A stretch of DNA of 10,906 nt from SZUA-217 sp034658975 (GTDB lineage Bacteria > Actinomycetota > Acidimicrobiia > Spongiisociales > ZC4RG35): NCBI GenBank assembly GCA_034658975.1, contig JAYEGJ010000073.1, positions 1-10,906 of the forward strand, in the 5' to 3' direction. The position numbers and the translations under genes are program-made. Under the pieces are notes generated by a model. It was not told the origin of the DNA. It did no database searches and worked only from the letters and a program-made list of their open reading frames with translations. This document shows positions 1 to 6,212 of the stretch, piece by piece; the first letter of the stretch is position 1; each line of letters begins with the position of its first letter.

Positions 1-1
1 G

Positions 2-331
2 GGAGGTCGCCTTCTCTCGGAGGGGCTGGCCAATGTGGAGCACCTGTTGCCGCTGGCCATCGAGGCGGGAGTCCATGTCCTCGCCGGCACCGACCTGATC
101 GGGGCGCCGGCCGACGTTGCCGACGAGGCGATCAGGTTGCATTCTGCCGGGATGACCGTTCGCCAGGTGGTCGAATCGATCGGGAACGCCGGCTTTCTCG
201 CCAGTGGCAGATCGGCCGACTTCGCCGTGGGGTCTCCAGCCAACGCCGTTCTGTTCGCAGACGACCCGACCGCCCATCTCGAGGTCTTGCGACACCCGAC
301 CGCCGTGATCAGGGAAGGGCGGGTGCTGTGA
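2..331 (+). CDS. Amidohydrolase family protein, C-terminal part (5' end outside window)
   Basis: Only the last ~109 residues are present; the frame is open from base 2 and ends in TGA at 329-331. The segment reads as the end of an imidazolonepropionase/dihydroorotase-like amidohydrolase. It contains a beta-strand ending in A-G-T-D (Asp codon 92-94), where this superfamily places its conserved metal-binding, catalytic Asp. It is followed by a helix-rich stretch and then the typical C-terminal strands that rebuild the small beta-sandwich (G-R-S-A-D-F-A-V-G-S-P-A-N-A-V-L-F). That sandwich segment is the classic 'G.ADlvvl..np' tail of the family. The substrate cannot be told from this fragment. 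The stop overlaps the next start (GTGA, 328-331), so it is probably co-transcribed and translationally coupled with maf. It is unlikely to be hutI despite the hut genes at the far end of the window, because it is on the other strand about 9 kb away. Confidence 0.8.
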   Translation, partial: GGRLLSEGLANVEHLLPLAIEAGVHVLAGTDLIGAPADVADEAIRLHSAGMTVRQVVESIGNAGFLASGRSADFAVGSPANAVLFADDPTAHLEVLRHPTAVIREGRVL

Positions 332-909
332 AGCTGGTGTTGGCTTCGGGCTCACCCCGGCGCAAGGCGCTGCTTCAGCAGCTTGGCCTGGCTTTCGATG
401 TCTTGCCTTCGGATGTCGACGAGTCACGGCATCCCCATGAGTCACCCGCCGACTACGTGGAACGCCTCGCGGTCGAGAAGGCAACCGCAGTGGCTGCCGA
501 GAACCAGATCGTCATCGCTGCCGACACGATCGTTGTTCATGAAGGGAAGATCCTGGGGAAACCGGCACACCCCGAGGAAGCCCGCGGGATGCTTCGTCGC
601 CTTCAAGGCGCCGATCATGATGTGTTTACGGGACTGGCCGTTGCCGGCTGGGACGGTGGACCGACCATGCACCGGCTGACCGATGTGACCGAGGTGAGAC
701 TGATCCCGATGACAGATGACGAGATTGCCGACTACGTGGACACCGGGGAGCCCATGGACAAGGCCGGTGCATACGCCCTTCAAGGGATGGGGGGCCGATT
801 TGTCGAGTCGGTCCGCGGTAGTTCATACACGGTGATCGGATTGCCGATTCATCGAATCGCAGGTCTGCTCACCCACGCCGGAACCGACATCCGTGAGTTC
901 CTGGTTTGA
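328..909 (+). CDS. maf: Maf family nucleoside triphosphate pyrophosphatase (dTTP/UTP type)
   Basis: A 193-residue protein of normal Maf length. It hydrolyses non-canonical or excess NTPs to NMP and pyrophosphate in the cytoplasm, a house-cleaning role. The N-terminal signature S-G-S-P-R-R lies at residues 7-12, the D-V-D-E-S segment at about 29-33, the catalytic A-A-D-T motif at residues 64-67 (Asp66) and L-G-K-P at 76-79. A later D-K-A-G-A-Y block followed by L-Q-G matches the YhdE-like group (dTTP/UTP pyrophosphatase) rather than the YceF-like group (7-methyl-GTP), so the YhdE-type specificity is inferred from that motif. The start is GTG at 328, overlapping the upstream stop as GTGA; translation from it begins directly with the conserved K-L-V-L-A-S-G-S strand. 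The stop TGA at 907-909 overlaps the TTG start of the next gene. Confidence 0.95.
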   Translation: MKLVLASGSPRRKALLQQLGLAFDVLPSDVDESRHPHESPADYVERLAVEKATAVAAENQIVIAADTIVVHEGKILGKPAHPEEARGMLRRLQGADHDVFTGLAVAGWDGGPTMHRLTDVTEVRLIPMTDDEIADYVDTGEPMDKAGAYALQGMGGRFVESVRGSSYTVIGLPIHRIAGLLTHAGTDIREFLV

Positions 910-1865
910 GACGAAGTCTTCTGCTCACGATCACCCTGATCCTGGCGGCATGCAGCCCGGGCGAAGAGGCTGCAACGTCGACGACGGTGGCACCGACGAG
1001 CACGAATTCGTCGCCATCGACGACGGAGCCTTCGCCGACGACCACCGTGGTGCAAGCGACGACTACCACCTTGGCGACGTCCACCACATCCACCGTCGAG
1101 ACGACAACCACAGTTGAGAGCACGGGTAACTGGGCGGACCAGCCTCTCGTGGTCACGGGCTTTGGGGCCCTCGGATGGTGGGATGGCTCCGACTGGGTCT
1201 CCGCCGAGGATGCCGGCGAGCTTCCCGTCCTCGGTGGCGAGGATTACCAGATAGCGGGGATCGGTTTCGAGGCGACCACGACCGCCGGCCCGCAAACACT
1301 CGTCTGCGAGCCATTGGACAACATCGGCGTCGTACTCGAGAGCGATCAACTGCTCGGGCAGTGGCCCGGGCCCTACGGCGTTGCCATCTCTGCCCCGTGG
1401 GATATCCATCCCCATCTTTTCGAGTCGTTCGACGATGACGGCACCTACTCGGCCATTGCAGCCGGACTTCTCGCCGATCGCGGCCTCAATGTCGCCGATC
1501 CGGTGATCAAACAGCTCTTCCGCACAGATCTCGAAGGTGACGGGACCAACGAGGTCTTGGTCGTGGCCGAAGAGATCCGCGGCGGGTACCTCGCTGAGAC
1601 CGGCGACTACTCGATCCTCTTCATGCGGAAGGTGATCGAAGGTGAGGTGGCTACTGCTGTTCTCGGGGACACTGTCATCACCGACCCTGAAGGCTCGTTC
1701 ATCGTTGGCTTCTCGATCGGGGCCGTCGCCGACCTGAGTGGCGACGGAAGGATGGAGATCGTCGTGAGTGCCGCCTACTTCGAGGGGCTTGCTGTCGAGG
1801 TGTGGGAGTACGTGGATGATGACATCGGGCCGTTCCGATATCTCGAGGCTGGATGTGGCTCTTGA
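906..1865 (+). CDS. Secreted lipoprotein with Ser/Thr-rich linker and FG-GAP-like repeats
   Basis: A 319-residue predicted lipoprotein. The N-terminus is a short lipoprotein signal peptide: Arg2-Arg3, a hydrophobic stretch at 5-13, and lipobox L-A-A-C with the lipidated Cys at residue 16. Residues 22-73 form a low-complexity Thr/Ser/Pro/Val linker, typical of actinobacterial cell-envelope lipoproteins. The globular part contains two D-x-x-G-D-G-x-x-E motifs (residues 208-216 and 276-284), each followed by a hydrophobic strand. This resembles the Ca-binding-like loop of FG-GAP/VCBS beta-propeller repeats. It is likely exported and membrane-anchored; its molecular role is unknown. The start is TTG at 906, overlapping the maf stop (TTGA). 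No better in-frame start precedes the signal peptide, and this start gives a correct-length signal. The last 13 bases overlap the thioesterase gene if that starts at its ATG. Confidence 0.85.
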   Translation: MRRSLLLTITLILAACSPGEEAATSTTVAPTSTNSSPSTTEPSPTTTVVQATTTTLATSTTSTVETTTTVESTGNWADQPLVVTGFGALGWWDGSDWVSAEDAGELPVLGGEDYQIAGIGFEATTTAGPQTLVCEPLDNIGVVLESDQLLGQWPGPYGVAISAPWDIHPHLFESFDDDGTYSAIAAGLLADRGLNVADPVIKQLFRTDLEGDGTNEVLVVAEEIRGGYLAETGDYSILFMRKVIEGEVATAVLGDTVITDPEGSFIVGFSIGAVADLSGDGRMEIVVSAAYFEGLAVEVWEYVDDDIGPFRYLEAGCGS

Positions 1866-2278
1866 TCGACAACCCCTTTGAGGATGGTGTGACGTACGTG
1901 GGCCACTCGGGGATCGAGTTGACCGACGCCAATGCCGAATTCTGCTCAGGTCGGGTCGAGATCCAGGATTTCCATCGCCAGCCCTATGGCGTTGTCCATG
2001 GAGGCGTCTACTGCACACTCGCCGAGACCATCGCATCCACCGCTGCCGCGATCTGGGCCATGGAAAGAGGCTTCGCCGGAGCGGTTGGCATCACCAACAA
2101 GACCGATTTCCTCAAGGCCACGACCGAGGGTGTCCTGATCGCCGAGGCGACTCCGATCCATCGGGGGAGGACTCAGCAGCTTTGGCAGGTGAACATCACG
2201 CGTGAGGAAGATGGACGTCTCGTTGCTCAAAGCCAGGTCCGTCTGCAAAACGTTGGCTCGACGGACTTCGAGCCCTGA
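1853..2278 (+). CDS. Hotdog-fold acyl-CoA thioesterase, PaaI/YdiI type
   Basis: A 141-residue single hotdog-domain thioesterase that hydrolyses an acyl-CoA or aryl-CoA to the free acid and CoA. The core motif runs Q-P-Y-G-V-V-H-G-G with Gln43, His49 and Gly50-Gly51, followed by L-A-E-T with Glu58. The Gln-His-Glu spacing (6 and 9 residues) is the same as Q48/H54/E63 of E. coli YdiI, the 1,4-dihydroxy-2-naphthoyl-CoA thioesterase, as I remember it. The catalytic acid is Glu as in YdiI/EntH, not Asp as in PaaI. The C-terminal H-R-G-R-T-Q-Q-L-W-Q-V strand also matches that subgroup. The substrate is not fixed by sequence. The start could be ATG 1853 (13-base overlap with the lipoprotein gene) or in-frame TTG 1862, which would give a TTGA overlap like the two upstream junctions. 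aceK follows after 23 bases. Confidence 0.92.
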   Translation: MWLLIDNPFEDGVTYVGHSGIELTDANAEFCSGRVEIQDFHRQPYGVVHGGVYCTLAETIASTAAAIWAMERGFAGAVGITNKTDFLKATTEGVLIAEATPIHRGRTQQLWQVNITREEDGRLVAQSQVRLQNVGSTDFEP

Positions 2279-2301
2279 CCGGTGACTGGCACCCTCCGAC
2301 G

Positions 2302-4011
2302 ATGACCACTCGTCAGGTGAGCGAGAGCAGGCTGGCAAGCCTCGGGTCACGCGCCATCTCGGCTGCCTACGTCGACCTCGAGAGCCGGTTTCGCGAAGTG
2401 ACCCTCCGGGCGAGAGACCGTTTTGACGACCGTGACTGGACGGGCATGGCAGCCGACGCCCGGGAGCGTCTCAGACTCTACGGCGAGGTGGCGCGCTCCA
2501 CGGCCGAGCAGGTGGCGCAGTTGATGGGCGATCGGCTCATGGATAAGTCGGTTTGGGCCGCCATGAAGGCCGCCTACTCGGGCTTCGCGATGGATCGGCA
2601 GGATTTCGAGTTGGCGGAGACCTTCTTCAACAGCATCACCAGAAGGACGTTCGCGACGGTAGGTGTCGACCCGAAGATCGAATTCGTCGACACCGACTTC
2701 TCCACACCACCCACGGAGGGGCTGCATCCTCCATATCGGGTGTATGAGGGTGGTGGCTCGACCCGGTATCTCGTCGATGCGGCTCTCAAGGATGCCGGCT
2801 TCGGCGGCGTCGGCGACGTGAGCGCGGTGGCCCAGCAGATCGAGCAACGCATCTCGCCGGATATCGTCGATCGGCTGGAGTTGGCCACCTCGGTCTTCTA
2901 CCGGGGCAAAGGGGCCTATGTGGTGGGGCGGGTCGTTGCCGGGCCGGTGTCGACACCGATAGCGATCGCTCTCGAGAACCGTGACGATGGTGTTGTCATC
3001 GATGCCGTGCTGTTGACGGAGGACGAGGTATCGGTTCTCTTCTCATTTGCCCACTCCTATTTCCATGTGGCCTCCGAGCGCCCCTACGACTTGGTGAGGT
3101 TCGTCAACGAGCTGGTTCCCCGAAAACGATATTCGGAGCTGTACATCTCGCTGGGGCACACCCGGCACGGGAAGACCGAGCTATTTCGCGAGCTTCGTCG
3201 CCACATCGAGAGCAGCGATGACCTGTTTGTGGAACCACCGGGGAAGAAGGGGCTGGTGATGTCGGTGTTCACCCTCCCCGGCTTCGAGATCGTGTTGAAA
3301 GTCATCAAAGACAAGTTCCCTCCTCAGAAGTCGATGACGCCGGGGCAGGTGATGGCCAAGTACCGCCTCGTGTTCCATCACGACCGAGCCGGGAGGTTGG
3401 TCGACTCCCAGTCGTTCGAGCATCTTCAATTCAATGCCGACCGGTTCGACTCCGAGTTGCTCGAAGAGCTGCTGACCGAATGCTCCCGCACAGTTCGCAA
3501 AGAGGGAGAAATGATCGAGGTCGACCTGGCCTACGCCCAGCGCCGGGTCTCCCCGTTGGATGTCTATGTCAGAGAGGCAGAATTGGTCGATGCGCGAAGT
3601 GCAGTGATCGACTTCGGCAATGCCATCAGGGACCTCGCGGTGACAGGCATCTTCCCCGGGGATCTGCTCATCAAGAACTTCGGTGTGACCCGCAACGATC
3701 GCGTCGTGTTCTACGACTACGACGAACTGACCGAGATCGGGAACTGCAACTTCCGCAACATGCCGATCGCCACCTCGGTCGAGGATGAGATGGCTGCCAC
3801 TCCATGGTTCCCGCTGGGTCCGGACGACGTGTTCCCTTCCGAGTTCGTATCTTTCCTGGGGCTCACGGCCGAACTTCGAAAGGCTTTCACCGATCAACAC
3901 TCGGACCTTTTCGAAGCCGCGTGGTGGATCAAAGCCCAAGAGACGATCGCCTCGGGCGAGGTTGTCTCGATCTACCCCTACCCCGACGAGACCCGACTTC
4001 AGGCGGGCTAG
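2302..4011 (+). CDS. aceK: Isocitrate dehydrogenase kinase/phosphatase
   Basis: A 569-residue, full-length AceK (E. coli 578 aa). It phosphorylates and dephosphorylates NADP-isocitrate dehydrogenase, throttling the TCA cycle so isocitrate can enter the glyoxylate bypass. The N-terminal regulatory half aligns from the first helix (R-F-R-E-V-T near residue 30) through F-F-N-S at about 108-111. The catalytic half has G-K-K-G-L-V-M-S-V-F-T-L-P, then Lys333 in L-K-V-I-K-D (E. coli K336), Asp368 in R-L-V-D-S (E. coli D371, needed for phosphatase activity), F-P-G-D-L-L-I-K-N with Asp454, Lys458 and Asn459 (E. coli D457, K461, N462), and F-Y-D-Y-D-E with Asp472 and Asp474 (E. coli D475, D477). The constant offset of 3 shows no large indels in the kinase half, so both activities look intact. 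No aceA/aceB lies nearby. The stop TAG overlaps the convergent gene's stop at CTAG. AceK is mainly known from Proteobacteria. Confidence 0.96.
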   Translation: MTTRQVSESRLASLGSRAISAAYVDLESRFREVTLRARDRFDDRDWTGMAADARERLRLYGEVARSTAEQVAQLMGDRLMDKSVWAAMKAAYSGFAMDRQDFELAETFFNSITRRTFATVGVDPKIEFVDTDFSTPPTEGLHPPYRVYEGGGSTRYLVDAALKDAGFGGVGDVSAVAQQIEQRISPDIVDRLELATSVFYRGKGAYVVGRVVAGPVSTPIAIALENRDDGVVIDAVLLTEDEVSVLFSFAHSYFHVASERPYDLVRFVNELVPRKRYSELYISLGHTRHGKTELFRELRRHIESSDDLFVEPPGKKGLVMSVFTLPGFEIVLKVIKDKFPPQKSMTPGQVMAKYRLVFHHDRAGRLVDSQSFEHLQFNADRFDSELLEELLTECSRTVRKEGEMIEVDLAYAQRRVSPLDVYVREAELVDARSAVIDFGNAIRDLAVTGIFPGDLLIKNFGVTRNDRVVFYDYDELTEIGNCNFRNMPIATSVEDEMAATPWFPLGPDDVFPSEFVSFLGLTAELRKAFTDQHSDLFEAAWWIKAQETIASGEVVSIYPYPDETRLQAG

Positions 4012-5930
4012 TCGCCTGCCTCGTCTCGAGGCTCATACAGCGCTGGGTCCAATTCGCGCTTGGCGAACTCGCGTCCGAGCTTCAGCCTCATGAACGCATT
4101 GGTCGAGTATCTCGTTACGCCATTCTCCAGGTAGTACCGGTCTGCGACGTATCGGACGGCGTCGCCGTACGCCTCGACCGCTGTCTCATCGAGAATGAAT
4201 CTGTCGTAGTTGACGATCGAGTTGACCCGTCTCTCCAGCGGTCCGAGGAGACGATCGACTCCCTCAACCACCAGCGCTACGTCGTCTGGTGTCCGGATGT
4301 GGAGACCCGAGTAGTCCATGAAAACCGTGTTGGTGGCTTCGTCGTAGCTGAGACGGTCCTCGATCCGCACGTCGAGCATTCGCTTCCGCAGGTCCATCCG
4401 GCCGGCCGCGAACACAGACTTGTCCATGGTGGTCACATTCCCGACGTCGAGGTCGAAGGGGAGAAGGGCCAGGATCTGACTCTCGACGTCGATGCCGGGA
4501 GCCACCTCCTTGAGAGCGAGGCCGTCCGGTGTCAAGCTCAGAACGCATCGTTCCGTCACGTAGGTGATGTTCTGTCCCTGCTCGCGGGCGACGTCTCCGC
4601 TGAACGTGATCTGCCCTACGTTTTCGACAAATTTCCCGTAGCGTCCCTCGCTCACAATAACGACCTGGCCGTCCTCGACGTAGGCCTCCAGACCACCACT
4701 GGAAAAGGGAGTCAGAAACACGACGTTGGCCGATTGCTGGGTGAGGTTGATGGCGCCGCCACATCCGGCGAGGCGGTTTCCGAAGCGGCTCACGTTCACG
4801 TTGCCGGCAGCGTCGCACTCCGCGACACCGAGGAACACAGCGTCGAGGCCTCCCCCGTCTATGAAGTCGAAGGCCGATGCGTGGGTGATCACCGCTTCCC
4901 GATTAATCGAGCCACCGAAGTCGAGACCGCTGAGGGGCATCCCGCCGATGACTCCCGTGTCGACGGTGAACGTCACGAGGTCCTCGATTCCCTCGTCGCC
5001 GGCAACCCGTCCCACGAGTTCGGGGAGGCCGAGCCCAACATTGACAATGGAATCAGCTTCCAACTCCAGGGCAGCGCGACGGGCAATGGCCGTGCGGGTG
5101 TCGAGGGGAAGGGGGTCGAAGGATTGAACGGGCACTCGCAGGGCCCCGGACATGGCCGGGTTGTAAGAGGTGGAAAAGGTCTGCATGTGATTGCTGGTGT
5201 CGGCTTTGACCACAGCGTCGACCAGGATTCCGGGCACACGAACCTGGCGTGAGTCGAGGGAGCCCGCCTCGGCGACCTGCTCGACCTGGCAGATCACATA
5301 TCCTCCGGACGCCTTTGCTGCCATGGCGAGGTCGAGAATCTCGAGGCTCACTGCCTCCTTCTCAGTCGTGATGTTCCCCAGGGGGTCGGCGGTCGTACCC
5401 CTGATCAAGGCAACGTCGATGGGGAAACCGCGGTAGAACAGCCAGGTCTCGTCCCCGCGCTCGGTCAATTCAACAACGTCCGTCACGGCCGATGAGTTCA
5501 CCTTCCCGCCCTCGATCCGGGGATCGACGAAGGTGCCGATACCGATGGTGGACAGAATCCCCGGGGCGCCTGCGGCGATGTTGCGGAAGAGATGGACGAG
5601 GGTCCCCTCCGGAAGGTTGTAGGCCTCGATCTTCTCTTCGACTGCCAGCCGCTCGATCTTCGGCACCAGGCCGTAGTGCCCTCCGATCGCACGCTTGAGG
5701 AGTCCCTCGTGCCCGAGATGGTTGAGTCCCTTGGCCTCGAAGTCCCCCTGACCCCCGGCCCACACCAGCGTCAGGTCACGTGGTGAGCCGGTCTCCAGGA
5801 ATCGAGCCTCGAGCGCGGCAAGGACCTCTTCGGATACTCCGTGGCCTCCATACCCGGAACTGGCAACCACGTCTCCCGCGCGAATAACCGAGACGGCATC
5901 TTCGGCCGTCATGACTTTGGTGACTGACAT
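4008..5930 (-). CDS. Acyl-CoA:acetate/propionate CoA-transferase-like protein (family I), Asp at catalytic Glu position, C-terminal extension
   Basis: A 640-residue protein of the propionate CoA-transferase (Pct)/YdiF type of family I. The family moves CoA between an acyl-CoA and a carboxylic acid through an enzyme glutamyl-CoA thioester. The alpha-like half starts with A-G-D-V-V-A-S-S-G-Y-G-G near residue 20. The beta-like half has N-V-G-L-G-L-P-E, then T-V-D-T-G-V-I-G-G-M-P, a D-G-G-G-L-D block, G-N-V-N-V-S-R-F-G and L-A-G-C-G-G. At the family's T-V-E-x-G motif the residue is Asp324 (GAC on the minus strand, 4959-4961). C. propionicum Pct has its catalytic Glu at 324, so this is a Glu-to-Asp change at the active site and the enzyme may be a hydrolase or weak transferase. 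The Pct-like core ends near residue 515; the remaining ~120 residues are an extension I do not recognise. Start ATG at 5928-5930 has no clear Shine-Dalgarno. The stop overlaps that of aceK. Confidence 0.9.
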   Translation of the reverse strand: MSVTKVMTAEDAVSVIRAGDVVASSGYGGHGVSEEVLAALEARFLETGSPRDLTLVWAGGQGDFEAKGLNHLGHEGLLKRAIGGHYGLVPKIERLAVEEKIEAYNLPEGTLVHLFRNIAAGAPGILSTIGIGTFVDPRIEGGKVNSSAVTDVVELTERGDETWLFYRGFPIDVALIRGTTADPLGNITTEKEAVSLEILDLAMAAKASGGYVICQVEQVAEAGSLDSRQVRVPGILVDAVVKADTSNHMQTFSTSYNPAMSGALRVPVQSFDPLPLDTRTAIARRAALELEADSIVNVGLGLPELVGRVAGDEGIEDLVTFTVDTGVIGGMPLSGLDFGGSINREAVITHASAFDFIDGGGLDAVFLGVAECDAAGNVNVSRFGNRLAGCGGAINLTQQSANVVFLTPFSSGGLEAYVEDGQVVIVSEGRYGKFVENVGQITFSGDVAREQGQNITYVTERCVLSLTPDGLALKEVAPGIDVESQILALLPFDLDVGNVTTMDKSVFAAGRMDLRKRMLDVRIEDRLSYDEATNTVFMDYSGLHIRTPDDVALVVEGVDRLLGPLERRVNSIVNYDRFILDETAVEAYGDAVRYVADRYYLENGVTRYSTNAFMRLKLGREFAKRELDPALYEPRDEAGD

Positions 5931-5947
5931 CTGACTGGCTCGGAGCG

Positions 5948-5953
5948 AACCTA
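5948..5953 (-). promoter_or_regulatory. Possible -10 box of the CoA-transferase gene
   Basis: On the minus strand TAGGTT fits the actinobacterial TANNNT -10 pattern. It lies 17 bases upstream of the ATG at 5930, predicting a short leader of about 10 bases. No convincing -35 element is seen 16-19 bases further upstream. If real, it would make the gene independent of the structured RNA upstream. Confidence 0.25.
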
Positions 5954-6024
5954 CACATCCGAGAGTCGAGAGAACTGATCTATGCGGTTCTGTGCCGGCT
6001 GCCTCGGAGCTAGACGTGGACGCG

Positions 6025-6074
6025 AAGAAACCCCGAGGGAGCGTTGACCGAAGTCATCACCCTCTCGGGGTTTT
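6025..6074 (-). terminator. Rho-independent terminator-like hairpin ending the candidate RNA
   Basis: On the minus strand AAAA is followed by CCCCGAGAGGGUGAUGAC, a UUCG loop, the matching 3' arm, then UUUCUU. Sixteen of 18 opposed bases pair (mismatches A.C and A.A), and AAA/UUU extends the stem. The U-tract is short and broken by a C, so it could be a terminator, a stable 3' stem, or both. On the plus strand the loop would be CGAA and two pairs would be lost, though four T follow the stem there as well. Confidence 0.5.
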
Positions 6075-6178
6075 CGACCCGTCTGGTGCTCCAGCCCTAG
6101 AGCTGGTCCGCCAGTCGGGTACCGAAGTCACCTCTCGGTCACTTCCGTCCCGGTTTGAGGTTGCCCTCACCCCGGTAT
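6025..6178 (-). ncRNA. Candidate structured RNA of ~155 nt (four consecutive hairpins), family unknown
   Basis: Read on the minus strand this stretch folds into successive hairpins with little unpaired sequence. Hairpin A (about 6150-6176): CCGG/CCGG outer pairs, a 2x2 GG/AA internal loop, and a 5-bp UGAGG/CCUCA stem closed by a GCAA (GNRA) tetraloop. Hairpin B (6121-6139): ACCGA/UCGGU. Hairpin C (6077-6120): ACCCG-A-CUGG pairs with CCAG-A-CGGGU (one A.A mismatch), a 4x4 internal loop CGGA/AGCA, then CCAGC/GCUGG with a 6-base loop. Hairpin D (6028-6073) has a cUUCGg tetraloop, 16 of 18 paired positions plus three A-U pairs, then UUUCUU. GNRA and UUCG loops and two wobble pairs in hairpin D form only on the minus strand, which sets the orientation. 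It may be a standalone sRNA or a long 5' leader of the CoA-transferase gene, whose ATG lies about 95 bases beyond the end. I could not match it to 6S, SRP, RNase P, tmRNA, T-box or riboswitch consensus I remember. Confidence 0.6.
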
Positions 6179-6183
6179 TTGGA

Positions 6184-6212
6184 AACGTATCCAGGTTGTG
6201 GGCTGTTGCCAA
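6184..6212 (-). promoter_or_regulatory. Candidate promoter of the structured RNA
   Basis: On the minus strand TTGGCA (6212-6207, five of six -35 consensus bases) and TACGTT (6189-6184, fits TANNNT) are separated by exactly 17 bases. A start about 7 bases downstream, near 6178-6176, falls immediately before the first paired base of hairpin A. The promoter and the RNA fold support each other. Confidence 0.5.

Noticed and set aside
1..331. First gene as imidazolonepropionase (hutI) of a split hut cluster
   Set aside because: The fragment shows only general amidohydrolase features, lies about 9 kb away on the opposite strand and is coupled to maf rather than to hut genes.
849..2036. Long open minus-strand frame opposite the lipoprotein and thioesterase genes
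   Set aside because: Arg-rich low-complexity translation mirrors the Thr-rich linker on the other strand; no motif and no start context.
3804..5252. Long open plus-strand frame antisense to the CoA-transferase gene
   Set aside because: It begins inside aceK and runs opposite a clear family member. The residue pattern (many Val, Asp, Gly, His, Arg, no domain motifs) is that of an antisense frame kept open by GC-rich codons.
6028..6120. A known riboswitch or housekeeping RNA
   Set aside because: I compared the conserved segments I remember for cobalamin, SAM, glycine, c-di-GMP, ZTP, guanidine, THF and FMN riboswitches, T-box, SRP, 6S, RNase P and tmRNA. Only short chance matches were found, such as a GACUGGCGGA-like stretch reminiscent of ZTP without the second conserved half.
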